Notes under the pieces: generated by a model
Seen by the model: the letters and a program-made list of their open reading frames with translations, nothing else
Databases searched by the model: none
What the model was told of the DNA's origin: nothing
From: JBLNDJ01 sp050261515
GTDB lineage: Bacteria > Acidobacteriota > Terriglobia > Bryobacterales > Bryobacteraceae
Assembly (NCBI GenBank): GCA_050261515.1
Contig: JBLNDJ010000010.1
Coordinates: 1-64,000, forward strand
Direction of reading: 5' to 3'
DNA length: 64,000 nt
In this document: in pieces, positions 23,562-31,855 of the stretch
Layout: the number at the start of each line of letters is the position of its first letter
Numbering within the stretch: position 1 is the first letter of the stretch
Position numbers and translations under genes: made by a program

Positions 23562-24441
23562 TCTGGTGCTCCGGCGCCGAAGGCGCGTGGCGCAGGCGCC
23601 GCCGGATGACGCCGCCCGCGCGGATGACGATTCCGCTCAGAACATAGCCCGTCGTGATGGCGAGCAGAACGGGCTCCGTGTAGGTCCACAGCAGGTAGAT
23701 CAAACTGCCCAGCCCGACCACGGTCAGGGGCGAACGCGGGCGCAGCAACTGGATGTCCTTGAAGCTCTGGTAGCGCCACGTGCTGACCATCAGAAATGCC
23801 AGCATCGCGAGCAGCGCGAGCCAGGCGACGCTCGCCGGCCAGGATTGAATGGGCGTGCCGTCGAGCGCGTAGACCAGCGAGGCGACCATCGCGGCGCCGG
23901 CGGGAATCGGCAGGCCGACGAAGTATTTCCGGTCCGCCCTCCCGGGGTTCTTCGGCACGGGGTTCTTCTGGATGTTGAAGCGCGCCAGGCGGGCCGCGCC
24001 GCACAGCAGGAACAGGAACGGAATGAAGTAGCCGAGCTGGCGCAGGTGGTCGCGGAAGAAAACGTCGGCGGTCGAAGAGCCGACCTGCACGCCCCAGGTG
24101 TAGGCGAGCACGGCGGGCGCGATGCCGAAGGTGATCACGTCGGCGAGCGAATCCATCTCGCGGCCGAACTCGCTGACGGTGTTCGTCAGGCGGGCGATGC
24201 GGCCGTCGAGGCCGTCGAGCAGCACCGCCCAGCCGATGGACAGGGCGGCGACTTCAAAGTGCGTGTTCGGGCCGTGGTAGCCCGAGGCGGCGAGCAGCGC
24301 GCCCTGCACCGAGCGAGTGATCGAAAGGAATCCGAGGAAGATGTTGCCCGCCGTGAATAGCGTCGGCAGGGCATAAGCCGCGCGAGGCCGTGGCTGATCG
24401 CCCTTCCCCGTCAGCTTCCTCGAAAAGGTGCTCACGTTCAT
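23554..24441 (-). CDS. pssA: CDP-diacylglycerol-serine O-phosphatidyltransferase
   Basis: Makes phosphatidylserine from CDP-diacylglycerol and serine in the inner membrane. The 295-residue protein has the CDP-alcohol phosphatidyltransferase signature DGLDGRIAR followed by GREMDSLAD with correct spacing, plus about eight hydrophobic helices. The ATG at 24441 overlaps the psd stop (ATGA) and places MNVSTFSRKL before the first helix; an in-frame start further upstream runs into psd coding sequence. psd and pssA together give phosphatidylethanolamine. Confidence 0.92.
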   Translation of the reverse strand: MNVSTFSRKLTGKGDQPRPRAAYALPTLFTAGNIFLGFLSITRSVQGALLAASGYHGPNTHFEVAALSIGWAVLLDGLDGRIARLTNTVSEFGREMDSLADVITFGIAPAVLAYTWGVQVGSSTADVFFRDHLRQLGYFIPFLFLLCGAARLARFNIQKNPVPKNPGRADRKYFVGLPIPAGAAMVASLVYALDGTPIQSWPASVAWLALLAMLAFLMVSTWRYQSFKDIQLLRPRSPLTVVGLGSLIYLLWTYTEPVLLAITTGYVLSGIVIRAGGVIRRRLRHAPSAPEHQIG

Positions 24442-25055
24442 CCAGCCTTTACCTCCGGTTTCCGGCGCGCAAGAGCGCTGGAACCGGCCCGCACACGCAA
24501 ACCCGGACGGACCAGGATGTCCCACTCGGGACCGAGGAGGACATCCACTCTCGAGCCGAACTTGATCATCCCGACGCGCTCGCCTGTAGTGACGCGGTCG
24601 CCCGGCTGCTTGGTGCAGACGATGCGGCGCGCGATCAGGCCGGCGATTTGCCGGAAGGCGACCTCACAGCCGTCGCTCTCGATCACGATCAGGTTCTGCT
24701 CGTTTTCGGACGAGGCTGCTTCGCGACTCGCCACGAGAAAGCGACCTTTCTTGTAGAAGACTTCTTTGATGCGGCCGGCCACCGGAGCGCGGTTCACGTG
24801 GACATCGAAGATATTGAGGAAGACGCTGATGCGCGTAAGTTCCGGCGATTCGGCTTTGACGGCGACCACTTTTCCATCGGCGGGCGATACGGCTACGGGG
24901 CCCTCGGGGATAACGCGGTCCGGGTCACGAAAGAAGTACAGGCAGAAAAGGGCGACGGCGAAGATCGGGGCGGCAAACCACGGCCCCGCGAGCCAGAAGA
25001 CAAAGCCTCCGGCAGCGCCTAAAGCCAGGGCGTAGCAAAAGCCGTCGATCACCAT
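24438..25055 (-). CDS. psd: Phosphatidylserine decarboxylase, short (PSD-A) type
   Basis: A 205-residue pyruvoyl enzyme that converts phosphatidylserine to phosphatidylethanolamine. Two hydrophobic N-terminal helices (about 5-40) anchor it. The catalytic triad members appear as Asp60 (SPADGK) and His86 (FDVHVNRAP). Self-cleavage would occur at Gly167-Ser168 (MIKFGSRVD), where the family usually has LGST or FGS. The short length is normal for the PSD-A subgroup. It is the first gene of the long minus-strand run, followed by pssA with an ATGA overlap. Confidence 0.92.
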   Translation of the reverse strand: MVIDGFCYALALGAAGGFVFWLAGPWFAAPIFAVALFCLYFFRDPDRVIPEGPVAVSPADGKVVAVKAESPELTRISVFLNIFDVHVNRAPVAGRIKEVFYKKGRFLVASREAASSENEQNLIVIESDGCEVAFRQIAGLIARRIVCTKQPGDRVTTGERVGMIKFGSRVDVLLGPEWDILVRPGLRVRAGSSALARRKPEVKAG

Positions 25056-25135
25056 TCGAACACTCTATTGTCTCATGATGGAGCGGACCCCCCTTGATCC
25101 GCGCCGGGTCTCTGGGCCCAGGGCCGGGGGCCGCC

Positions 25136-26263
25136 CTACAAAGCCTGCAATAGTCCTGCAATCAGCGCGGTGCGGTCTGCGATGCGGTTGACGAGGATGC
25201 TCTCGTGCGCGGCGTGCGCGCCTTCGCCGACCGCGCCCAGGCCGTCGAGCGTCGCGGCTCCGACCGCGGAGGTGAAGTTGCCATCCGAGCCGCCGCCGCT
25301 GAGCGATTCCTCGAGCTCGATTCCCATGTCCGCGGCGATTTTCTGCGCGGCTTCGAACAGGCGCACCGTTCCGGCGGTGCGCTCCATGGGCGGGCGGTTG
25401 AGCCCTCCCGAGATTTCGAGCCGGCAGCTCTTGTTGAAGGGCCGCAAGCGGTGGAACTTGCGATCGACGGTGCCCGCATCGGCGGCGCGTACTACGCGGA
25501 CGTCGATCTCGGCGTGCGCCTCGGCCGGGATCACGTTGCTCCGCGTGCCGCCGGCGATCACGCCGGGGCTGACGGTGATCCCGCGGTCGAGGTTCGTGAA
25601 GCGCGCGACCTGTTCGAGCTGTTTGGCCAGTTCGAGTATGGCGCTTGCGCCCTCGGTGAAGTCGAGGCCCGCGTGGGCGGCCTTGCCATGGACCGTGAGG
25701 GTGTAATCGCCGACGCCCTTGCGCGCGGTTTTGAGCTTGCCTTCGAGGCCCGTGGCGGGTTCGAGCACGAGCACGGCGGCGCTCCGGCGCGCTTCGTGCT
25801 CGGTGAGCGGCCGCGAAGAATCGGAGCCCACCTCCTCATCCGCGTTGAGCTGCAGGACGACGCGGCGGCGCACCGGGCGATCGAGCTCGCGCAGCGCGCG
25901 CACGGCGAAAATGAGGAGCACGATTCCGGCCTTCATGTCGAGGACGCCCGGTCCCCACAGCCGGCCGTCGGCCTCGCGGAACGGCATGGTCTTCAAGGTG
26001 CCCACCGGATAGACGGTGTCGGAGTGGCCGAGCAGCAGAATCTGGCCATCTTTCGCGCCGCTGGGCAGGTCGAACTCGAGCTGCACGTGACCCCCGGGGA
26101 ACTTGCGTGTGCGCGCGAACCCGGCCGTTTTCCGGGTCACGAGTGCGGTGAAGCCGGCGATGGCGGCCGCATTTCCGCTGGGCGATTCGCACTCGACGAA
26201 CTCGCGGCACATCGCTATTATTTCCGGCTGCCGCGCGCGTGCGTAGGAAAGGATCGGGTCCAC
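25136..26263 (-). CDS. M20 family metallopeptidase (carboxypeptidase G2-like)
   Basis: A 375-residue zinc peptidase. The metal and catalytic motifs are GHSDTVYPVG, GPGVLDMKAG, and NADEEVGS (catalytic Glu followed by metal Glu), with a later LDGLGAVGEGAHAAHE carrying the last His. A lid/dimerisation domain lies between about 185 and 300 (TVHGKAAHAG). No signal peptide is visible, so it is cytoplasmic. It probably removes C-terminal Glu or another small residue. The gene is separated from psd by 80 bases, which contain only short palindromes, and diverges from fabZ. Confidence 0.87.
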   Translation of the reverse strand: MDPILSYARARQPEIIAMCREFVECESPSGNAAAIAGFTALVTRKTAGFARTRKFPGGHVQLEFDLPSGAKDGQILLLGHSDTVYPVGTLKTMPFREADGRLWGPGVLDMKAGIVLLIFAVRALRELDRPVRRRVVLQLNADEEVGSDSSRPLTEHEARRSAAVLVLEPATGLEGKLKTARKGVGDYTLTVHGKAAHAGLDFTEGASAILELAKQLEQVARFTNLDRGITVSPGVIAGGTRSNVIPAEAHAEIDVRVVRAADAGTVDRKFHRLRPFNKSCRLEISGGLNRPPMERTAGTVRLFEAAQKIAADMGIELEESLSGGGSDGNFTSAVGAATLDGLGAVGEGAHAAHESILVNRIADRTALIAGLLQAL

Positions 26264-26268
26264 TCACC

Positions 26269-26277
26269 TGATATAAT
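26269..26277 (+). promoter_or_regulatory. Extended -10 promoter of fabZ
   Basis: TGATATAAT is a perfect extended -10 (TGn plus TATAAT) with no recognisable -35. It ends ten bases before the fabZ ATG, and no ribosome-binding site lies between, so the fabZ transcript may have a leader of only a few bases. Confidence 0.5.
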
Positions 26278-26287
26278 ACGAATCCCC

Positions 26288-26743
26288 ATGCCCATATTGG
26301 ATATACAAGCAATTAAGGCCATCCTGCCGCACCGTTATCCGTTCCTGCTGGTCGATCGCATCGTCGAGCTCGAGCCGGATCGCATCGTGGGAATCAAGAA
26401 CGTGACGGCGAACGAGCCCTTCTTTCAGGGGCATTTTCCGGAATTTCCGGTGATGCCCGGCGTCCTGATTGTCGAAGCGATGGCGCAAGTTGCGGGCGTG
26501 CTGGTGCTGAGGGAGCTGGGAGAGCAGAAGGCGGTGTTTCTGGCGTCGATCGAGCAGGCGAAGTTCCGCCGCCCGGTGACGCCCGGCGACACGCTGCGCA
26601 TCGAGATGAAAGTCGGCAAGCGGAAGGCCACCGTGGCCAAGGTGTTCGGGACCGCGACCGTGGACGGCGTGGTGGTGGCCGAGGCCGAGGTGATGTGCAA
26701 GCTGGCCGACGTGAAGCCGGCCGCCGCCGCGCAGCCAGAGTAA
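26288..26743 (+). CDS. fabZ: 3-hydroxyacyl-ACP dehydratase FabZ
   Basis: A 151-residue hot-dog-fold enzyme that dehydrates 3-hydroxyacyl-ACP in fatty acid elongation. The catalytic pair is His49 in FQGHFPEFPVMPG and Glu63 in VLIVEAMAQ; the PHRYPFLLVDR motif near the N-terminus is typical. It is the first gene of a lipid A set: its stop codon overlaps the lpxA start (TAATG). Sharing of 3-hydroxyacyl-ACP between fatty acid and lipid A synthesis explains the linkage. Confidence 0.95.
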   Translation: MPILDIQAIKAILPHRYPFLLVDRIVELEPDRIVGIKNVTANEPFFQGHFPEFPVMPGVLIVEAMAQVAGVLVLRELGEQKAVFLASIEQAKFRRPVTPGDTLRIEMKVGKRKATVAKVFGTATVDGVVVAEAEVMCKLADVKPAAAAQPE

Positions 26744-27519
26744 TGTCCGTCCATCCCACCGCGATCGTCGATGCGGCGGCCCGGATCGCGGACACCGCCG
26801 AGATCGGCCCCTACTGCGTGATCGGGCCCGAGGTCGAGATCGGTCCGCGCACGCGCCTGATGGCGCATGTCTATCTCGAGGGGCCGGCCTCGATCGGCGA
26901 GGACAACATCTTCTTTCCGTACGCGAGCGTCGGAGTCGCGTCCCAGGACCTCAAGTACAAAGGCGAGCGCGCCGAGACGCGCATCGGCCACCGCAACCGG
27001 ATCCGCGAGTTCGTGACGATTCATCGCGGGACCAAGGGCGGCGGGCTGGTCACTTCGATCGGGGACGACAACCTGCTGATGGCGTACGTGCACGTGGCGC
27101 ACGACGTGCACATCGGCGCCCACACGATTCTCGGCAACGCCGTGACGTTCGCGGGACACGTGACCGTCGGCGATTGGGCGGTGATCGAGGCCTTCAGCGG
27201 CGTGCACCAGTTCTGCCGCATCGGCCGGCACGCCTTCGTCGGCGGCTACAGCGTGATCACGCGCGACGTGCTGCCGTTCTCGATGACTGTGAGCGAGCGT
27301 GAGGCGAAGACCTACGGGGCGAACCGCGTGGGACTCGAGCGCCGCGGCTTCAGCGAGGAAACGCGCAACGCGCTGCACAAGGCTTTCCGGCTGCTCACGC
27401 GCGGCGAGCTGAACACGTCGCAGGCGGTGGAGCGCATCCGTGCGGAGATTGAGCCGTCCGCGGAAATCGAGGAACTGCTCGCGTTCATCCGGACCTCGGA
27501 ACGCGGCGTGATCAAATGA
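26743..27519 (+). CDS. lpxA: UDP-N-acetylglucosamine acyltransferase LpxA
   Basis: First enzyme of lipid A synthesis, adding a 3-hydroxyacyl chain to UDP-GlcNAc. The 258-residue protein has the left-handed parallel beta-helix made of hexapeptide repeats (about 1-190) and the catalytic His in the HVAHDVHIG segment. The C-terminal helical domain starts near KAFRLLTRGELN. Length is close to the usual ~262. The ATG overlaps the fabZ stop by one base. Confidence 0.94.
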   Translation: MSVHPTAIVDAAARIADTAEIGPYCVIGPEVEIGPRTRLMAHVYLEGPASIGEDNIFFPYASVGVASQDLKYKGERAETRIGHRNRIREFVTIHRGTKGGGLVTSIGDDNLLMAYVHVAHDVHIGAHTILGNAVTFAGHVTVGDWAVIEAFSGVHQFCRIGRHAFVGGYSVITRDVLPFSMTVSEREAKTYGANRVGLERRGFSEETRNALHKAFRLLTRGELNTSQAVERIRAEIEPSAEIEELLAFIRTSERGVIK

Positions 27520-27538
27520 ACATCTGCGGCTGAAATCT

Positions 27539-28354
27539 ATGACCCGCTACGCGCTCATCGCAGGCAACGGACGCTTCCCCATTCTCGCGCTCGAAACGGC
27601 GCGCAGCCTCGGGCACGAGATCGTCGTTGTGGCGATCGAAGGCGAGGCTTCGCCGGAAGTAGAGGCGCTGGCCGCGTCCTGCCACTGGATCTCCATCGGC
27701 CAGCTGGGCAAGCTGATCGACATTCTCAAGCAGGAAGGCGTCACCGAAGTCACGATGGCCGGCCAGGTGAAGCACGTCAGCCTGTTTTCCGGGATACGGC
27801 CGGACTGGCGGCTCGTCAAGCTGCTCGCCTCGCTGCCCGAGCGGAACACCGACGCGCTGATCGGCGGCATCGCGAAAGTGCTCGAGAGCGAGGGAATACG
27901 GCTGCTCGATTCGACCGCGCTGCTCAAGCCGATGCTGGCGGGGCAGGGCGTGCTCACAAAACGCAAGCCGACCAAGGATGAGCTGACCGGCGTCGAGTAC
28001 GGGCGCCGCATCGCGAATGCGCTGGCGGGTTTCGACATCGGCCAGAGCGTCGTGATCTCGGAAGGCGCGTGCGTGGCGGTCGAGGCGATGGAAGGCACCG
28101 ATGCCATGCTGCGGCGCGCGGCATCGCTCGTGAACGGCCGGCCGCTGCAACTGGTGAAAGTAGGGCGCCGCCGCGGGCATCTGCTGTTCGACGTGCCGGT
28201 GGCCGGGGTGAGCACCATTCCGGTCATGATCGAGACGGGCACCACGATCCTGGCCGTCGATGCCGGCCGCACGCTGCTGCTCGACCGCGAGCGCATGATT
28301 CAGGAAGCCAACGCCGCGGGACTCGCCGTCGTTGGCTATCCGCCGGAAGACTAG
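27539..28354 (+). CDS. lpxI: UDP-2,3-diacylglucosamine pyrophosphatase LpxI
   Basis: A 271-residue LpxI (DUF1009) protein that hydrolyses UDP-2,3-diacylglucosamine to lipid X. LpxI replaces the LpxH metalloenzyme in alphaproteobacteria, acidobacteria and others. Conserved features are the opening ALIAGNGRFPIL, the VTMAGQVKHVSLF segment, and the C-terminal GRRRGHLLFDVPVAG...STI region. It follows lpxA by 19 bases in the same direction. lpxD and lpxB are not in the window. Confidence 0.92.
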   Translation: MTRYALIAGNGRFPILALETARSLGHEIVVVAIEGEASPEVEALAASCHWISIGQLGKLIDILKQEGVTEVTMAGQVKHVSLFSGIRPDWRLVKLLASLPERNTDALIGGIAKVLESEGIRLLDSTALLKPMLAGQGVLTKRKPTKDELTGVEYGRRIANALAGFDIGQSVVISEGACVAVEAMEGTDAMLRRAASLVNGRPLQLVKVGRRRGHLLFDVPVAGVSTIPVMIETGTTILAVDAGRTLLLDRERMIQEANAAGLAVVGYPPED

Positions 28355-28364
28355 CCGCCGCGTT

Positions 28365-29933
28365 TCAGCGGCCTGCCAACATCTCCGTAAGCACACGGCC
28401 CACAGACCCGCTCGGCGTCTCGACGTCGAGCATAGTCGCGAGCGTCGGCGCGATGTCGTTCGGCGCGGCGGCGGCATCGTACCGCCCGGCCTTCACGTTC
28501 GGCCCCATAAAGATCACCGGCACGTGCGAATCGTAGCCGAATGGCGAGCCGTGCGTCGCACCGGAGCCGGACTCGATCCAGTAGGGCTCCGCGACAATGA
28601 ACAGGTCGCCCGAGCGGCTGGGATAGAAGCCGTTCTCAACGGCGCGCGTGATCTCATCGCCGATCGTCCGTCCCTTAAGAAGCTGTTCGCGGGTGTAGAC
28701 GCGGAAGATGTGTGGAAGGCGCGCCACGGCGTCGGCCGCCGTCTGCTCGACCTCGGCCTCGTTCAGCTTCTTCGACCGGATGAGATCGCGGTTGAGATAA
28801 GACCCGTCGCCCACCGTCCATTTACCCTCGCCGTAGCGCTCGACCAGCGCCTGTTCGATCGCGCTGTCAACCGCCTTGGCCGGCAGCCGCCCGCCGGGCA
28901 TCTTGCGCTCCATGAGCACCTCGGGCATCGGGGATACCCCATGGTCGCCCGTCAGCACCACGAGGGTGTTGGCAAGGCCCACGCGCTTGTCGATGAAGTC
29001 GAGCAGCCTGCCGAGGAGGCGGTCCATGCGGATCGACATATCACGCACCTCGGGCGAGTCCGGCCCGAGCTGATGCCCCACGTAGTCGTTAGAGGAAAAG
29101 CTTACCGTCAGCAGGTCGGTAGCGCCGCTGGTTCCGAGCCGCTCGGCCACGATCGCGCGCTCCGCGAACTCCTCGACGAGCTCGTTGCCGTAGGGGCTCG
29201 GCGCGAGCGAGCCGTAGAAGGCCTTGCCAGGCGAGGCCGCCATGCGCTTCTCGAAAGCCGGGAAGTCCGGGCTCGGAACGAGCGGCTTCCACACGGCGTT
29301 CAGATACCGGTCGGCTGGGCGCGAGCCGTTGAAGTCCTTCACCCATGCGGGCAGGTCCGGGAAATAGAAGTCGCTGGAGACGAAATTCCCTGAGGCGCCG
29401 TCGAACCAGTAGGCGCCGTCGCAGATGTGGCCGGAGGGCAGGATCGCCGCGCGGTCCTTGAGCGATATGCCGATCACGCGCGACTTGCCGCGTGTCGCCA
29501 TCTTGAGCTCGTCGCCGACGGTGCTCACCACGAGCTTGCGGGGGGAGGCGCCGGTCCTGTCGCCCGCGCCCAGCAGCTTCGTCGCATCGTCGCCGACCGA
29601 AGTAACTTCTTTGCCCGCCTCGCGGTCATACCATTCATTGCCGGCGATGCCGCTGCGCGACGGCGTTGCGCCGGTCATGAACGTCGAGTGGCCGATCGCG
29701 GTGATGGTTGGAAAGTGCCTGTACCGCGCATTCGTAAAAACGGCGCCGCGCGTGAGCAGCCGCGCGAATCCGCTGTTGTAGTCGGCGCGGAAGCGCGTCA
29801 GGTAGTCATACCGGAACTGGTCGATGACGATGCCGACCACGAGCTTGGGCTTTGCCGGCGCAGGAGCGGCCTGCTTGACCGGCGCGGCCGCGGCGGCGCA
29901 GGCGATCAGGATGGTGAACAAACGGCGTGTCAT
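28365..29933 (-). CDS. Exported alkaline phosphatase, PafA-like
   Basis: A 522-residue alkaline-phosphatase-superfamily enzyme with a signal peptide (about 1-17). The nucleophile Thr lies in HFPTITAIGHSTFMTG (Thr76 or Thr78). The PafA-specific active-site Asn99 (GIAGNEW) and the Lys/Arg pair in SLKDRAAIL replace the usual third metal. Zinc ligands appear in VVIDQF-like and LTGDHGVSPMP motifs. It releases phosphate from monoesters in the periplasm. ATG 29933 gives a normal signal; an upstream TTG would add four residues. It converges with lpxI with 10 bases between stops. Confidence 0.88.
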   Translation of the reverse strand: MTRRLFTILIACAAAAAPVKQAAPAPAKPKLVVGIVIDQFRYDYLTRFRADYNSGFARLLTRGAVFTNARYRHFPTITAIGHSTFMTGATPSRSGIAGNEWYDREAGKEVTSVGDDATKLLGAGDRTGASPRKLVVSTVGDELKMATRGKSRVIGISLKDRAAILPSGHICDGAYWFDGASGNFVSSDFYFPDLPAWVKDFNGSRPADRYLNAVWKPLVPSPDFPAFEKRMAASPGKAFYGSLAPSPYGNELVEEFAERAIVAERLGTSGATDLLTVSFSSNDYVGHQLGPDSPEVRDMSIRMDRLLGRLLDFIDKRVGLANTLVVLTGDHGVSPMPEVLMERKMPGGRLPAKAVDSAIEQALVERYGEGKWTVGDGSYLNRDLIRSKKLNEAEVEQTAADAVARLPHIFRVYTREQLLKGRTIGDEITRAVENGFYPSRSGDLFIVAEPYWIESGSGATHGSPFGYDSHVPVIFMGPNVKAGRYDAAAAPNDIAPTLATMLDVETPSGSVGRVLTEMLAGR

Positions 29934-30001
29934 GGCGTTAACCAAACAGCATACAGCACCCTGGGCACGCCGGCCCGCCTCTGTGCTGTAATCGATGGCT
30001 T

Positions 30002-30769
30002 ATGAACCGGAGAAACTTCATGCACGCAGCCGCGGCGGCCGGCACGACCGGCGCTCTGTCCCAGGCGGCCCACACCGGAGGCGTCAAAGTGATCGAGCTG
30101 CGCTATTATCGTCTGCGCAACGGCTCGCAGGTGCAGCGAACCAGCGCCTTTCTCCAGACGCACTTCGCGCCCGCGGCGCGCCGCGCGGGCATCGCGCCGC
30201 TCGGGTTCTTCACCGGCGCGATCACGGCGCACAGCCCGACGATTCTGTTTCTTAAAGTTTAGGCGTGGTTCGTGGGTTTTGGCGCCACGATCGACAGGCT
30301 GGGTGCGGATAAGGAATACGCCGCCGCCTCCGCCGAATACAGCTCGGGCGGCGAGCCGCCCTTCATGCGCGCGGAGGCCACGCTGCTCAAGGCCTTCGGG
30401 TCCATGCAGAAAATCGCGTTTCCCGCCGGGGCCGGCGCGTTCGAGTTGCGCACCTACGAGTCGCCCACCTACGTCTCGCTCAAGCGCAAGATCGGCATGT
30501 TCGAGGAAGGCGGCGAGATCGATATTTTCCGCAAGACGGGCATCAACCCGGTCTTCTTCGGCGAGACGATCGTGGGCAATGCGATCCCGAATCTGACCTA
30601 TATGGTGGCGTTCGCCGACCTGGCCGCGCGCGCGAAGGCATGGAGCACGTTCGGCTCGAGCCCCGAGTGGCAGAAACTGCGCGCGACGCCCGGGCTCAGC
30701 GACGCCGAAGTCGTCTCCAACATCTCGAACTCGGTGTGGAGCCCGTTGAAGCTGTACCCGGCAGAGTAA
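30002..30769 (+). pseudogene. NIPSNAP family gene interrupted by an in-frame TAG
   Basis: One reading frame runs from an RRNFM twin-arginine start (30002) to 30769 but contains a single TAG at 30260-30262 after ITAHSPTILFLKV. Downstream, still in the same frame, it continues AWFVGFGATIDRLGADKEY to a normal ending. Together the two parts (86 and 168 residues) make one complete two-module NIPSNAP protein (dimeric alpha-beta barrel fold) with Tat signal. The second half has no ribosome-binding site of its own; a GTG at 30272 could restart. It is either a recent nonsense mutation, an assembly error or a split gene. The following gene begins 2 bases after the stop. Confidence 0.75.
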
Positions 30770-30770
30770 C

Positions 30771-31850
30771 ATGAGGCTCTTCGCCGCCGCGCTGGCGGTG
30801 TTCACAGCGCACGCTCTGGCAGTCGACAACCCCGCGCGGCTGCGTGCGTCGAAGATTCAGGAGATAGAGCATGTTGTCTCGGCCGTGATGGCGAAGTCAG
30901 GCATTCCGGGCCTGAGCGTCGCCATCGGCCAGGATTTGCGCGTGACCTGGACGCAGGGCTTCGGCCGCGCCGACGTGGAGAACCGGGTGCCCGTCGAGCC
31001 CGAAACGGTGTTCCGCATCGCATCGATTTCGAAGTCGATCACGGCCGTCGCGGTCATGCAGCTCGTCGAGAAAGGCAAGCTCAGCCTCGAGGCGCCCATC
31101 CAGAAATACGTGCCGTCGTTTCCCGAGAAAGAGTGGCCCGTCACCGCGCGCGCGCTGCTCAGCCACATGAGCGGCATACGGCACTACAACTCGATCGCCG
31201 AAGTGAACAGCACGCGCCACTACACGGACGTCATCGAGCCGCTCAGGATTTTCGCCGGCGAGCCGCTCGAGTTCGAGCCGGGCACGCGCTACCTCTATAC
31301 GACCTACGGATTCAACCTGCTGGGCGCGGCCGTCGAGGGCGCCTCCGGCGAGCCATATCTCAACTACGTGAGGGAACACATCTTCGCGCCCGCGCACATG
31401 GAGCGCACGGGCCCCGACGATGCAGTCGCGCTGATTGCGAACCGCGCGCGCGGCTACCGGCATAACTCCGCGGGCGCGATTGAGAACTGCGCGCTCGTTG
31501 ACACCAGCAACAAGATTCCGGGCGGGGGCTACGTTTCGACCGCGGAAGACCTGGTGCGCTTTGCAATTGCGGTCCTGCGCGGCGATCTGGTCAGCGCGAA
31601 AACGCGCGAGCGCATGTTTACGGCTGCGCGGCTGGCGGACGGAAAGGCGGTGCCGTACGGGCTAGGCTGGGCGGTGGTGGAGCGCGGCGGGAAGAAGTGG
31701 GTCGGGCATGGCGGCGCTCAGCCGGGCGCATCGACGTACCTGCTTACCGATCCCTCGGGCAGCGTCACCGTGGCGGTGCTCGCAAACGTGGAAGGCGCGA
31801 ACGCGGAGGCTATCGCCGCCCGGATCGCGGAAATCGCACTCGAAAACTGA
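30771..31850 (+). CDS. Serine hydrolase, beta-lactamase/class C penicillin-binding family
   Basis: A 359-residue exported protein (signal peptide about 1-18). The SxxK motif is Ser85-Ile-Ser-Lys88. The Tyr motif lies in LYTTYGFNLLG, and HGG in WVGHGGAQPGAS replaces the KTG triad. This is the LACTB/EstB-like arrangement, so peptidase or esterase activity is more likely than antibiotic resistance. It directly follows the interrupted NIPSNAP gene and precedes a Tat-secreted hydrolase by 5 bases. Confidence 0.88.
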   Translation: MRLFAAALAVFTAHALAVDNPARLRASKIQEIEHVVSAVMAKSGIPGLSVAIGQDLRVTWTQGFGRADVENRVPVEPETVFRIASISKSITAVAVMQLVEKGKLSLEAPIQKYVPSFPEKEWPVTARALLSHMSGIRHYNSIAEVNSTRHYTDVIEPLRIFAGEPLEFEPGTRYLYTTYGFNLLGAAVEGASGEPYLNYVREHIFAPAHMERTGPDDAVALIANRARGYRHNSAGAIENCALVDTSNKIPGGGYVSTAEDLVRFAIAVLRGDLVSAKTRERMFTAARLADGKAVPYGLGWAVVERGGKKWVGHGGAQPGASTYLLTDPSGSVTVAVLANVEGANAEAIAARIAEIALEN

Positions 31851-31855
31851 CGAAT

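Noticed and set aside
25083..25121. Possible terminator between the M20 peptidase and psd (palindrome CTGGGCCCAG and a GCGGA/TCCGC pair)
   Set aside because: The palindrome has no loop and no T run, and both flanking genes read on the minus strand with the peptidase upstream; evidence is too thin.
30260..30262. TAG read as pyrrolysine or programmed read-through in the NIPSNAP gene
   Set aside because: No structured element follows the TAG, NIPSNAP proteins do not use pyrrolysine, and no pyl gene is in the window. A mutation or error is simpler.
30771..31850. Antibiotic-resistance class C beta-lactamase
   Set aside because: SxxK is present but KTG is HGG and the Tyr motif is atypical, which points to LACTB/esterase-like enzymes.
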